Source: AP-15 sp963703855
GTDB taxonomy: Bacteria > Pseudomonadota > Alphaproteobacteria > ATCC43930 > CGMCC-115725
Assembly: GCA_963703855.1 (NCBI GenBank)
Contig: CAVPFW010000005.1
Span: 1-64,000, forward strand
Direction: 5' to 3'
DNA length: 64,000 nucleotides
Of this stretch, positions 8,940-17,240 are shown one piece after another (positions within the stretch are counted from its first letter, which is position 1; every line of letters begins with the position of its first letter). The notes below the pieces were generated by a model, which was not told the origin of the DNA, made no database searches, and saw nothing but the letters and a program-made list of their open reading frames with translations. Position numbers and translations under genes: made by a program.

Positions 8940-9620
8940 ATGGAAGGGGTTATCGCGGCCAATCTCGCCGCCGTGCGGGGCCGGATCGAGGCGGCGGCGC
9001 GCGCCGCCGGGCGGCCGGCCGAAAGTGCGGCGCTCGTCGCGGTCAGCAAGACCCACCCCGCGGCCGCGGTGCGCGAGGCGCTGATCGCCGGCCATCGCAT
9101 CTTCGGCGAGAATCGGGTGCAGGAGGCGCAGACCAAATATCCGGAATTGCGCCGATCGTTCCCCGCCCTGGCGCTCCACCTGATCGGGCCGTTGCAGACC
9201 AACAAGGTAAAGGACGCGGTGGCGCTGTTCGACGTGATCGAGAGCGTCGACCGGCCGCGGCTCGCCGAGGCGTTGGCCCGCGAGATGGATCGCAGCGGTC
9301 GCCGCCTGCCCTGCCTGATCGAGGTCAACACCGGCGAGGAGGCGCAGAAATCGGGGATCATGCCGCAGGCCGCCGACGCGTTCGTCGTCGAGTGCCGCGA
9401 CCGGCTCGGCCTGCCGGTGGTCGGGCTGATGTGCGTCCCGCCGCAGGGCGAGGAGCCGTCGCCGCATTTCGCGCTGCTGCGCGAGATCGCCCGGCGCACC
9501 GGCCTCGACCTCCTCAGCATGGGGATGAGCGCCGATTTCGAAACTGCGATCCGCTTTGGCGCCACCCACGTGCGGGTCGGCACCGCGATCTTCGGCGCCC
9601 GCGGCGCGATTGCCGCGTAG
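8940..9620 (+). CDS. YggS-family pyridoxal phosphate homeostasis protein
   Basis: The 226-residue protein has the fold and length of the PLP-binding YggS/PROSC family. LVAVSKTHPAA contains the lysine that binds pyridoxal phosphate. FGENRVQEAQTKYPEL, HLIGPLQTNK and SMGMSADFETAIRFGATHVR are the other family signatures. These proteins keep free PLP at safe levels and affect amino-acid metabolism; they are not catalytic in the usual sense. The start is ATG 8940. It is transcribed away from the DUF3576-leuS group, with the LLM oxidoreductase starting 10 bases after its stop. Confidence 0.93.
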   Translation: MEGVIAANLAAVRGRIEAAARAAGRPAESAALVAVSKTHPAAAVREALIAGHRIFGENRVQEAQTKYPELRRSFPALALHLIGPLQTNKVKDAVALFDVIESVDRPRLAEALAREMDRSGRRLPCLIEVNTGEEAQKSGIMPQAADAFVVECRDRLGLPVVGLMCVPPQGEEPSPHFALLREIARRTGLDLLSMGMSADFETAIRFGATHVRVGTAIFGARGAIAA

Positions 9621-9630
9621 GGAGCAGCCG

Positions 9631-10671
9631 ATGCGCGTGTTCGCGACCGTCCCCCAGGAAAATCTGCGCGGGGTTGCCGCCGCGGCCCGAGCGATCGAGG
9701 CCGAGGGCTATGACGGCGTCGTCGCGATGGAGAACAAGCACGACCCGTTTCTGGCGTTGGCGATCGCCGGGGCCGCCACCGAGCGCATCGAATTGCACAC
9801 CGGGGTCGCGATCGCCTTTGCCCGCACCCCGATGGCCGTCGCCAATGTCGGCTGGGACCTCGCCGGCGCCACCGGCGGCCGGTTTGTCGTCGGCCTCGGC
9901 TCGCAGGTCAGGGCGCACAACGAGCGCCGCTTCTCGGTGCCGTGGACGCCCCCGGCGCCGCGCATGCGCGAATACGTGCAGGTATTGCGGGCGATCTGGC
10001 ATTGCTGGAAGACCGGCGAGAAGCCGGGCTTCGAGGGCGAGCACTACCGCTTCACGTTGACCACGCCGAACTTCACGCCCGAGCCGATCGAGGTGCGCGC
10101 GCCTGCGGTGATGATCGCCGCGGTCGGCCCGGCGATGCTCAGGGTCGCCGCCGAGGAATGCGACGGGGTCAAATTGCACGGCTTCTGCACCCGCCGCTAC
10201 ATCGAGGAGGCGGTGATGCCGCGCCTCGCCGCGGGGTTGGCCAAGGCCGGGCGCCGGCGCGAGAACTACGAGATCTCGGGCGGCGGCTTCCTCGCCACCG
10301 GGCCGGATGACGCGACCGTCGCCCGCCGCTTCGAATGGGTGCGCCAGCGGGTCGCGTTCTACGGCTCGACCCCGGCCTACTACCCGGTGCTGGCGACGCA
10401 TGGGCTCGAGGATCTCGGCCATAAGCTCAACGCGTTGACCCGGCAAGGAAAGTGGACCGAGCTGGCGCAGCAAGTGCCGGACGACGTGGCCCACCTGTTC
10501 GCCGCGGTCGGGCGCCACGACCGGATCGTCGAGGCGATCGCGAATCGTTTCGGCGGCCTCGTCGATGCGCTGACCCTGCGCGCGGACGGTACTGGCGAGG
10601 TGCCGCCCGACCTCGTCCAGGACATCCGCCGCCTGCCGCACGCGTTCCGCGGGTTCGCGGCGCACGATTGA
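9631..10671 (+). CDS. LLM-class (luciferase-like) oxidoreductase
   Basis: This 346-residue protein belongs to the luciferase-like monooxygenase superfamily, in the group resembling F420-dependent enzymes of the TIGR03617 type. Evidence includes the N-terminal strand RVFATVPQENL, ERIELHTGVAIAFARTPMAV (cofactor-binding strand), GRFVVGLGSQVRAHNERRF, and PAVMIAAVGPAMLRVAAEE. Such enzymes use reduced flavin or F420 and act on diverse substrates; the substrate here cannot be deduced. It starts at ATG 9631, 10 bases after yggS, so it may be co-transcribed. No F420 biosynthesis gene is in the window. Confidence 0.82.
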   Translation: MRVFATVPQENLRGVAAAARAIEAEGYDGVVAMENKHDPFLALAIAGAATERIELHTGVAIAFARTPMAVANVGWDLAGATGGRFVVGLGSQVRAHNERRFSVPWTPPAPRMREYVQVLRAIWHCWKTGEKPGFEGEHYRFTLTTPNFTPEPIEVRAPAVMIAAVGPAMLRVAAEECDGVKLHGFCTRRYIEEAVMPRLAAGLAKAGRRRENYEISGGGFLATGPDDATVARRFEWVRQRVAFYGSTPAYYPVLATHGLEDLGHKLNALTRQGKWTELAQQVPDDVAHLFAAVGRHDRIVEAIANRFGGLVDALTLRADGTGEVPPDLVQDIRRLPHAFRGFAAHD

Positions 10672-10713
10672 CGGCGGCGCTCGCGGCGTGGCGGAAGCGG
10701 GGAGCCCCTGCCG

Positions 10714-11532
10714 TCAGCCGCCCTCGGCAAAATCGGGGAACAGGGTCATGCCGCCATCGATGAACAAAGTCGCCCCGACCACGTAGTCGGAATCGTCGGA
10801 TGCAAGCCACACGACGGCGCGGGCAATGTCCTCGGGCTCGCCGATCCGCTTGTAGGGCACCAGGGTCATCAGCTGCCGATAAGCCTCGGGCGTGCTCCAG
10901 GCGGCGGTGTTGATCGGCGTGCGCACCGCCCCCGGGGCGATGCCGTTGACCCGGATACCATGGGGCGCCACCTCCTGGGCCAAGGTCTCCATCATCATCT
11001 TCAGACCGCCCTTGGAGGCGGCGTAATTGGCGTGCCCGGCCCACGGAATGACCTGGTGGACCGAGCTCATGCAGATGATCTTGCCCGCGGCGCACGAGAC
11101 CGACGGCACGACGCCGCGGCGCAGGAATTCGCGCACCGCTTCGCGGGCGCAGAGGAACTGGCCGGTCAGGTTGACCCCGATCACCGCGTCCCACTGCGCC
11201 AGGGTCATGGCATGGAACGGCGCGTCCCGCTGCATTCCGGCGTTGTTGACGAGAATGTCGACGGTGCCGAGCTCGGCCACGGCGCGGCGGAACATCTCCT
11301 GCACCTGGTCCTCGCGGGAGACATCCGCCTGGTGCGCGAGCGCCCGCACACCCAGGCGGCGGATGTTCTCGGCTACCGCTTCGGCGCGAGCCTCGTCGGC
11401 CACGTAGTTGACCACGACATCGGCTCCGGCTCGGCCGAGCGCCAATGCCGCGGCCTCGCCGATGCCGGAATTGGCGCCGGTGACCAACGCTTTCTGGCCG
11501 GCCAGCAGGTCATTGCGTCGGTTTGTCGTCAC
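10714..11532 (-). CDS. Short-chain dehydrogenase/reductase
   Basis: The 272-residue protein is a classical SDR. TGANSGIGEAAALALG is the nucleotide-binding TGxxxGxG motif, NNAG follows strand 4, and the catalytic Ser and YxxxK appear as CMSSVHQVIPWAGHANYAASK. The C-terminus GATLFIDGGMTLFPDF is typical of glucose-dehydrogenase-like members. The GTG start at 11532 was chosen because GGGGA lies eight bases upstream; in-frame ATG codons at 11562 and 11577 have weaker ribosome-binding sites. The substrate is unknown. It converges on the LLM gene, with about 40 bases between stops. Confidence 0.88.
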   Translation of the reverse strand: MTTNRRNDLLAGQKALVTGANSGIGEAAALALGRAGADVVVNYVADEARAEAVAENIRRLGVRALAHQADVSREDQVQEMFRRAVAELGTVDILVNNAGMQRDAPFHAMTLAQWDAVIGVNLTGQFLCAREAVREFLRRGVVPSVSCAAGKIICMSSVHQVIPWAGHANYAASKGGLKMMMETLAQEVAPHGIRVNGIAPGAVRTPINTAAWSTPEAYRQLMTLVPYKRIGEPEDIARAVVWLASDDSDYVVGATLFIDGGMTLFPDFAEGG

Positions 11533-11764
11533 TGATTGTCTCCCCGAGTCGGGCGTCGCCATCCGCATCTCCGCCATGTGCGCCAGGGTCCCGAGAGGCA
11601 AACGCGGAACCGGCTCCAAGCTCCCGCGGCAGCGCACGGGCTGCGTCCGCCCGGCGCTGCTGCTCGCGAGCTCTTCCCAGCCGACCCGCCGGCAACGCCC
11701 GAGCGAATGGACCACCCGATTTCTCTTTGTGGGCATCAAAAAACACTTGCCAAGCCAGAATCTC

Positions 11765-11794
11765 TGATGTTCTATGAACGTCTCATGAACATCA
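11765..11794. promoter_or_regulatory. Inverted repeat upstream of the EF-hand gene
   Basis: TGATGTTC at 11765-11772 and GAACATCA at 11787-11794 form a perfect 8-base inverted repeat, 17 bases before the ATG at 11811. Inside it, GAAC-N7-GAAC (11776-11790) matches, on the other strand, the GTTC-N7-GTTC form of alphaproteobacterial LexA sites. By base composition about one such match is expected by chance in this window, so LexA control is only a possibility. The local AT-richness and palindrome make an operator plausible. Confidence 0.35.
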
Positions 11795-11810
11795 TTGCAC
11801 GGAGACCGCT

Positions 11811-12342
11811 ATGAGACGATGGACGCTCGTGATCGCCGCTTCCGCTCTGCTCGCCGCGGCGCTGTGGCATCTGCCGGCGACCGCGCAACGGGCAACGCAG
11901 GCTGCCGCCGCCGAGCTCTCGGCCGGCTCGCCCGCGCCGGCCGCCCAGCCCGCGGCCGCAGCCGGCCGACGCCCAGCCCGCCGGCTCTCAGGCGGCTGCC
12001 CGGCCGGTCGCGCCCGAGCTGATCACCTTCGACGAGTATCGGGATTTTCGCATGAATGACTTGGCCCAACGCCAGGCGCGGCTCGCGCGGGAGCTGGCGG
12101 CCCCCGATCTTGCTGCCGCGCAAAAGGCCAGCCTCGAGCGGCGCAAGGCTTATTGCGACCGGCTGGCGGCGATGCCGGCCGCGGAGCGCGACCGCCTCTT
12201 TCACGCCCGGTTCGACCAGATCGACACCAATCACGACGGCATGCTCGACAACGCCGAGCGGGCGGCGTGGCGCGAAAAACAGCGGGAATATTACCGGGTA
12301 TTGGCGTCCGAGCGCACCGCAGCGCCGGCGGGCCAGCACTGA
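11811..12342 (+). pseudogene. EF-hand domain protein, one frameshift
   Basis: The ATG at 11811 begins a signal peptide (LVIAASALLAAALWHLPATA) followed by an Ala/Pro-rich linker. Near 11945-11965 the frame must change: the downstream frame continues QPADAQPAGSQ and LITFDEYRDFRMNDLAQRQ. It reaches a canonical EF-hand loop, FDQIDTNHDGMLDNAERAAW, and stops at 12342. The two halves are clearly one protein of about 175 residues split by one indel in a GC-rich linker. It would be an exported calcium-binding protein. Whether the shift is real or a sequencing error cannot be told from this sequence. Confidence 0.7.
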
Positions 12343-12389
12343 GCGGGATGCGTCGGGTTGATCCACATTTCCATAACGGCCGCCATTCT

Positions 12390-12545
12390 ACCCCCTCCCC
12401 CCGCCGGCCGGCGGAGGGGCAGGGGTGAGGGGGCCATGCCGCATGGAACGCGTCGCCGAAATCGTTACGCCGCGCCGAGATGGAGGCCGCAGCGGGGCCC
12501 CCCTCACCCATACCCTCTCCCCCTCCGAGGGGGAGAGGGGAAAAT
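12390..12545. repeat. Cluster of palindromic CCCTCTCC/GGGAGAGG elements
   Basis: Two palindromic units lie in the gap between the EF-hand gene and the next membrane protein: CCCCCTCCCCCCGCCGG facing CCGGCGGAGGGGCAGGGG, and CCTCTCCCCCTCC facing GGGGGAGAGGGG at the right end. The words CCTCACCC and GGGTGAGG recur in relatives at 25.6 kb and inside dnaE2 (46.3-49.0 kb). No gene is visible in 12343-12753. The hairpins could act as transcription terminators or mRNA stabilisers. Confidence 0.7.
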
Positions 12546-12753
12546 TGGAGAAGGGCATGTATGGATCAACTCGGACATTTCTGCTTGGCGCGGCACCCGT
12601 TCCCGCACGACAGGCTGCGGGCTCCGGGCGGGTCCCGCCCGACACCATCGCCGATCAAGCAAGAGCGGCTCGACCCGGGGGCTTTTACGAAGCCGGGATT
12701 AACCCTTATGCTCAGCCCCGCTCCCGCTGTCCGGCCGGTGACGAGGCGCAGAG

Positions 12754-13227
12754 ATGGAAATGCTCGGATCGGCTGTGCTGCTCAGCGTCGACAGCCTGGT
12801 CGCGGCGATCGCCATCGGCCCGCTGGTCGGGCGCGGGTCGAAGCGGCTGCGGCTGGCGCTGCTGTTCGGGGCCTGCGACATGGCGGCAACTCTGGGGGCC
12901 TGGGGCTTCGGCCTTGCGCCGCAACCCTGGCTGCGGGCGCTGACGCCCGGCGGTTTAGCGCTTTGCGGGATTTATCTGCTGGCGTCGGCCCGGATTGCGG
13001 CGCAGCGGCCGGGCATTGTCTGCCTCCTGCCCGTGCTCTTGGCGCTGGACAATCTGTCGATGCCGGCACCGCCGGCGGAGGCTCTCGCGTTCGGCGCGGT
13101 CAGCGCCGCGCTCGGCTATATCGGGCTGGCCATTGGTGCGGCGGCGGCCGCGCCGATTGCTCGATGCCGGGAGCGCTGGGTCGGCGCGGGGGCGCTCGCC
13201 GCCTTCGCGGTCGCGCTGCTGTCCTGA
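12754..13227 (+). CDS. Small integral membrane protein, possibly MntP/LysE-like exporter
   Basis: The 157-residue protein is almost entirely hydrophobic, with about six predicted membrane segments. Acidic residues sit inside helices in the motifs LSVDSLVAAIAIGPL, ALLFGACDMAAT and LLALDNLSMP. Paired intramembrane Asp motifs and this length recall the MntP manganese-exporter branch of the LysE superfamily, but the match is by character rather than exact signature. No manganese riboswitch is apparent upstream. It ends 17 bases before the GH13 gene and may share its operon. Confidence 0.5.
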   Translation: MEMLGSAVLLSVDSLVAAIAIGPLVGRGSKRLRLALLFGACDMAATLGAWGFGLAPQPWLRALTPGGLALCGIYLLASARIAAQRPGIVCLLPVLLALDNLSMPAPPAEALAFGAVSAALGYIGLAIGAAAAAPIARCRERWVGAGALAAFAVALLS

Positions 13228-13244
13228 GGTTGGAGGCCGGGGAG

Positions 13245-14993
13245 ATGGGTGTCGCCTACCACGCCCACGCCCGTTTCCTCGACCCGCACGGCAATCGGGT
13301 CACGGTGCCGGCGCCGGGCGATCCGCGAGCGCTCGGGGCGCCGTGGTGGTATGACTGGATCGCCGGTAATGCCGCAGCGCTGCGGCATGCCGGGTTTACC
13401 GCGATCCTCTACCCGCCGGTGTGCAAAACCCAGTCCGGCGCTCACAATACCGCCGACGGGTACGGCGTCTTCGACCAGTACGATATCGGCTCGAAGAACC
13501 AGATGGGCGCGGTCGAAACCCGCTTTGGCGACCGCGAGCGATTGCAGCGCTCGATTGCGGTCGCCCATGCCTGCGGCCTCGATGTCTATATCGACGTCGT
13601 GCTGCACCAGCTGATCGGCGGCAACAACGGCGTGTACCGCTATGCGGGCGCCGGCGGGATGCCGCAGATCGGCCGATTTCCCAAGGATCCCGGGTGTTTT
13701 CGCGGGGCGCCGCCGCGGCGCCCGGAGGATCCGGTGCCGGTGCCGGCCGATGATTTCGCATTCGGCGACGAGCTCGTCTACGTCAATTGCCAGCCGCCCG
13801 GCTACACTATCAGGGGGATGATCGATTTCGGCGACTGGCTGACCCGCTCGCTCGATTGCCAGGGCTTTCGGGTCGACGACGTCAAGGGCATGGCCACGCA
13901 ATTCGTCAAAGAGTGGATGAACGCCAAGGCGATGGCGGGCAAGTTCTGCGTCAGCGAATATTTCGACGGGAACCCGCAGAATCTTTTCGGCTGGCGCCAC
14001 GGTGCCATCGCCGGCCGCTCGGCGGTGTTCGACTTCGCGACCCATTTCGCGCTGCAGCAGATGTGCGACAACGCCGGCTTCGACATGCGCCGGCTCGACG
14101 GCATCGGCTATACCGCGCTCGATCCGTTCGGGTCGGTCACTTTTGTCGACAACCCGGACACCGATGTGTCGGCGGGCGAGCAGATCATCAGCAACAAGCT
14201 GCTGGCCTACGCTTTCATCCTGACCACCGAGGGTTACCCGTTCGTCTATCACAAGGATTACAGCACCGAGCCCGGCTGCTACGGGCTCAAATCATGGATC
14301 GACAATCTCGTGTGGATCCACGAGAACCTGGCCGCCGGAAGCACCGTCACCCGCCATGCCGACGACCGGATTTTCGTCCATGAGCGGCTCGGCGGTCCGG
14401 GGCTGCTGACCGCCATCGGCAAGGACCCGTCAAACCGGCGCACGATCACCTGCGCGACCAATTTCGGCGCCGGCGTCGAATTGCACGACTACACCGGCCG
14501 GCATCCGGACATCCGCACCGATGGCGGCGGGCGGGCGACCTTTTCCGTCCCCAGCAACGCCCATGGCGGCGGTCAGAGCTATCTATGCTTTTCCCGACCG
14601 GGTCAGGGTGCCGCGCCGGCGCTGCATCCGCGAGCGACAACGCAAACCTTTTTTGCCGCCGACGATCTCGATATCGCCGCGGCGCACGAGGGCAGGGCGA
14701 CTGTCGGGCGCGTCTGGGCCGCCGAAGGCTCGCCGGTCCGCGCCGTGTTCTCGGCGGAACGCCCGCTGCTGCCGCGACAGGCCTCGATCCTCGTCGAATT
14801 GCTCGATCCGGCGGCGACGAGGCTGGGCTCGGCCGAGGTCGGGCCGAACGGGGCCGCCGAGTTGCGCGCGACGGCGGCGCGCGCCGGCTGGCACAGTCTT
14901 GCGGTCACCGGGCGCAACCTGCCGGCCGAGGGCGGCGTGCCGTTCGCGCTGACCGTGACCTACACCGCCTCGCAGGAGCTTCGGCCCGGATGA
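13245..14993 (+). CDS. GH13 alpha-amylase family glucanase
   Basis: The 582-residue protein has a GH13 barrel without a signal peptide, so it is probably cytoplasmic. Conserved regions run in order: DVYIDVVLHQ (region I), GFRVDDVKGM with the nucleophile Asp, KFCVSEYFDG with the acid/base Glu, and FVDNPDTD with the transition-state Asp. Region IV usually reads FVDNHDT, so the His is replaced by Pro. The C-terminal ~100 residues form a beta-rich domain ending TYTASQELRPG. It probably acts on alpha-glucans. The stop overlaps the next ATG by four bases (ATGA), indicating translational coupling to the propeller protein. Confidence 0.85.
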   Translation: MGVAYHAHARFLDPHGNRVTVPAPGDPRALGAPWWYDWIAGNAAALRHAGFTAILYPPVCKTQSGAHNTADGYGVFDQYDIGSKNQMGAVETRFGDRERLQRSIAVAHACGLDVYIDVVLHQLIGGNNGVYRYAGAGGMPQIGRFPKDPGCFRGAPPRRPEDPVPVPADDFAFGDELVYVNCQPPGYTIRGMIDFGDWLTRSLDCQGFRVDDVKGMATQFVKEWMNAKAMAGKFCVSEYFDGNPQNLFGWRHGAIAGRSAVFDFATHFALQQMCDNAGFDMRRLDGIGYTALDPFGSVTFVDNPDTDVSAGEQIISNKLLAYAFILTTEGYPFVYHKDYSTEPGCYGLKSWIDNLVWIHENLAAGSTVTRHADDRIFVHERLGGPGLLTAIGKDPSNRRTITCATNFGAGVELHDYTGRHPDIRTDGGGRATFSVPSNAHGGGQSYLCFSRPGQGAAPALHPRATTQTFFAADDLDIAAAHEGRATVGRVWAAEGSPVRAVFSAERPLLPRQASILVELLDPAATRLGSAEVGPNGAAELRATAARAGWHSLAVTGRNLPAEGGVPFALTVTYTASQELRPG

Positions 14994-16747
14994 GCATCTC
15001 GGTCCTGACCCGCGGCTACAGCAACGGCCGCGACGGCGCCAATACCGAGGAAAGCGTGCTGACCGCGGCGGCGGTCCGCACCCGCGGGATCAAGCGGCTG
15101 TTCTCGTTGCCATTGCCCGGCGACGCCCGCGGCGCCGAGGCGCAGCCGCTGATCGTGCCCGGTGTCAGGCTCCCGGACGGCCGAACCCGCGATCTCGTCG
15201 TGATCGCGACGATGGCGAACAGAATCTTCGCGTTCGACGCCAATGACGGGACGCTGGTGTGGGAGCGCGCCCTCGGACCGCCGATCAGCGGATCGACCGA
15301 CATCGATATCCACCTCGTCAATGACCACTGGGGCATCCTTTCGACCCCGGTGATCGACGGGGCAGCCGGCGCCATCTATGCCTGCGTATGGACGAGCCCG
15401 GACGGCTCCGCCGCCAATGCGCGGCATTGGCTTCACGCAGTAAGCATCGCCGACGGCCGCGCATTGCACCCGCCGCTCGATCTCGAGGGGGCGACCTACG
15501 ATCCCGGTCACGGTCAGCCGCAGCAGAAATTCGCTTCGGCCGAGCGCAAGCAGCGCGCCTCGCTGCTGCTCGCCGGGGGGACGGTGTTCATCCCTTTTGG
15601 CTCCGTCCGCGAGACGAACCGCGACAGCCGCGGTTGGATCATCGCCTGCGACACCGGCTCATGGCGTATCTCGGCGGCATGGGCGGGCGCGGCGAAAGGC
15701 TTCGGCGCCGGGATTTGGCAAGGCGGCTCGGGCCTCGTCGCCGACCGCGACGGCTTCATCTACTGCATGACCGGCAACGGAACCTTCGACGCGGTGACCG
15801 ACTGGGCGGAGAGCTTTCTGAAGCTCGGATATACCCCGCCGTCCGGTGGTCGGGCCGGCTCGATCGCGGTCGTCGACTGGTGGACGCCGTGGACCGATGA
15901 CGGGCGCTCCGGCCTCGACCCGTCGGGCAGCGAGGACTCGAAACCCAACCCGACCAACCTGCGCGTCTACACGATCGACGACAAGGCGGGTTGGGACGAC
16001 ATGGATCTCGGCTCGGGCGGGCCGGTGCTGATGGAGGATCCCGGTTTCGTCGCGGGCGCCGGCAAGGACGGCATTCTTTTTGTCGTCAAAATGAGCGGCA
16101 TGGGCCGGACCCGGCCGGCCGACCTCGATGCCCCGGCCGGCAATTACGCCAAGCTCGCCGCCCCGCCGATCTGGTTCACCTTTTACCCGGGGCCGCAGGC
16201 AAGCCCGACGCCCGACGACATCTCGGCCCTCAACCGGCATTTCTTTCAGCGCACGCATCACCAGCACGCCGCGCCCGTTTATTGGCGTGGCGGCCCCAGC
16301 GAAAGCGGGGGGCACGGGCCGATGCTGTTCTGCTGGGGCGAGAACGGCAACCTGCGCGCGTGGAATGTCGGCGCGACCGGCGTTGCGACCTATCTTGCCT
16401 GCAGCGCCGAGGTCGCCTCGGCCCAGTCGCGCGAGCAGTTCGGCGGGATGCCCGGCGGCATGATGTGCCTGTCGGCCGATGGCGCCAGCCCGAGCACCGC
16501 GGTGCTGTGGGCGTGCATCCCCTATTTCGACGCGAACACAGCGGTCGGCCCGGGCCGCCTCCTCGCCTACGACGCGACCCAGTTCGGCGCCTTCGGCGAC
16601 GGCAGCCGGCAACTCCGGGTGCTGTGGGACAGCCAGGATTGGAACCTCGGCTTCAGCTTCTGCAAGTTCACCCCGCCGGTGGTCGCCAACGGCAAGCTCT
16701 ATGTGCCGACTTACGACGCCCGCGTCGACGTCTACGGGCTCGCCTGA
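14990..16747 (+). CDS. PQQ-type beta-propeller protein
   Basis: The 585-residue protein shows beta-propeller blade motifs such as VIATMANRIFAFDANDGTLVW, HWLHAVSIADGRALHPPLD, IACDTGSWRISAAW and PVVANGKLYVPTYDARVDVYG. These resemble pyrroloquinoline-quinone repeat domains, but no signal peptide or cytochrome motif is present, so PQQ binding and enzyme activity are unproven. The ATG overlaps the GH13 stop as ATGA, so the two proteins are probably made together in similar amounts. A propeller that binds the amylase or its glucan product is a reasonable guess only. Confidence 0.75.
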   Translation: MSISVLTRGYSNGRDGANTEESVLTAAAVRTRGIKRLFSLPLPGDARGAEAQPLIVPGVRLPDGRTRDLVVIATMANRIFAFDANDGTLVWERALGPPISGSTDIDIHLVNDHWGILSTPVIDGAAGAIYACVWTSPDGSAANARHWLHAVSIADGRALHPPLDLEGATYDPGHGQPQQKFASAERKQRASLLLAGGTVFIPFGSVRETNRDSRGWIIACDTGSWRISAAWAGAAKGFGAGIWQGGSGLVADRDGFIYCMTGNGTFDAVTDWAESFLKLGYTPPSGGRAGSIAVVDWWTPWTDDGRSGLDPSGSEDSKPNPTNLRVYTIDDKAGWDDMDLGSGGPVLMEDPGFVAGAGKDGILFVVKMSGMGRTRPADLDAPAGNYAKLAAPPIWFTFYPGPQASPTPDDISALNRHFFQRTHHQHAAPVYWRGGPSESGGHGPMLFCWGENGNLRAWNVGATGVATYLACSAEVASAQSREQFGGMPGGMMCLSADGASPSTAVLWACIPYFDANTAVGPGRLLAYDATQFGAFGDGSRQLRVLWDSQDWNLGFSFCKFTPPVVANGKLYVPTYDARVDVYGLA

Positions 16748-16837
16748 CCCCGCTCGGCGCCAAATGCCCGCGGGCGGTGGAAATGTGGCCGCTTCCCGCG
16801 GCCCCCGTGCTACGGTGGCGGCGGACGCAAAGTGCCG

Positions 16838-16877
16838 AACCCGACAACAGAACCCGACAACAACAGAACCCGACAAA
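16838..16877. repeat. Short imperfect tandem repeat, GAACCCGACAACA type
   Basis: Three imperfect copies of a 13-16 base unit (AACCCGACAACAG, AACCCGACAACAACAG, AACCCGACAAAAG) lie just before the CMD gene. The last copy grades into its ribosome-binding site AAAGGAG. The element is AC-rich and unlike its surroundings. Confidence 0.55.
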
Positions 16878-16888
16878 AGGAGAAAACC

Positions 16889-17206
16889 ATGGCGCAATCG
16901 CAACCCTCCTCGGCCCGCGACCAGGTCCGCCACGTCGTGCCCAAGCTGATCGACCTCAGCGAGAAGGTCCTGTTCGGCGATGTGTGGGAGCGCTCGCAGC
17001 TGTCCAAGCGCGACCGCAGTCTGATCACCTGCGCGACCCTGATCGCGCTCGGCCGCGAAAAGCAGCTCGTCGGCCATCTGCAGCGCGCGCTCGACAACGG
17101 CGTCACCAAGGACGAGATCGGCGAGATCATCACTCATCTGGCGTTTTATGCGGGCTGGCCGGCGGCGATGACCGCGGCCTTGGTCGCCAAGGATGTGCTG
17201 AAATAG
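16889..17206 (+). CDS. Carboxymuconolactone decarboxylase family protein
   Basis: The start at ATG 16889 follows AAAGGAG and gives 105 residues. The CMD core is clear: LSKRDRSLITCATLIALGRE, QRALDNGVTKDEIGEIITHL and FYAGWPAAMTA. The AhpD-type CxxC pair is missing, so peroxidase chemistry is unlikely; the family includes lactone decarboxylases and many uncharacterised members. It is followed 34 bases later by a hydroxyisobutyrate-dehydrogenase-like gene on the same strand, and the two may be co-expressed. Confidence 0.85.
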   Translation: MAQSQPSSARDQVRHVVPKLIDLSEKVLFGDVWERSQLSKRDRSLITCATLIALGREKQLVGHLQRALDNGVTKDEIGEIITHLAFYAGWPAAMTAALVAKDVLK

Positions 17207-17240
17207 CGGCAGACGGCTCGAAGATGCGCGGGAGGGCGAG

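Noticed and set aside
12546..12753. Manganese (yybP-ykoY) riboswitch before the MntP-like gene
   Set aside because: The conserved loop sequences of that riboswitch class are not present.
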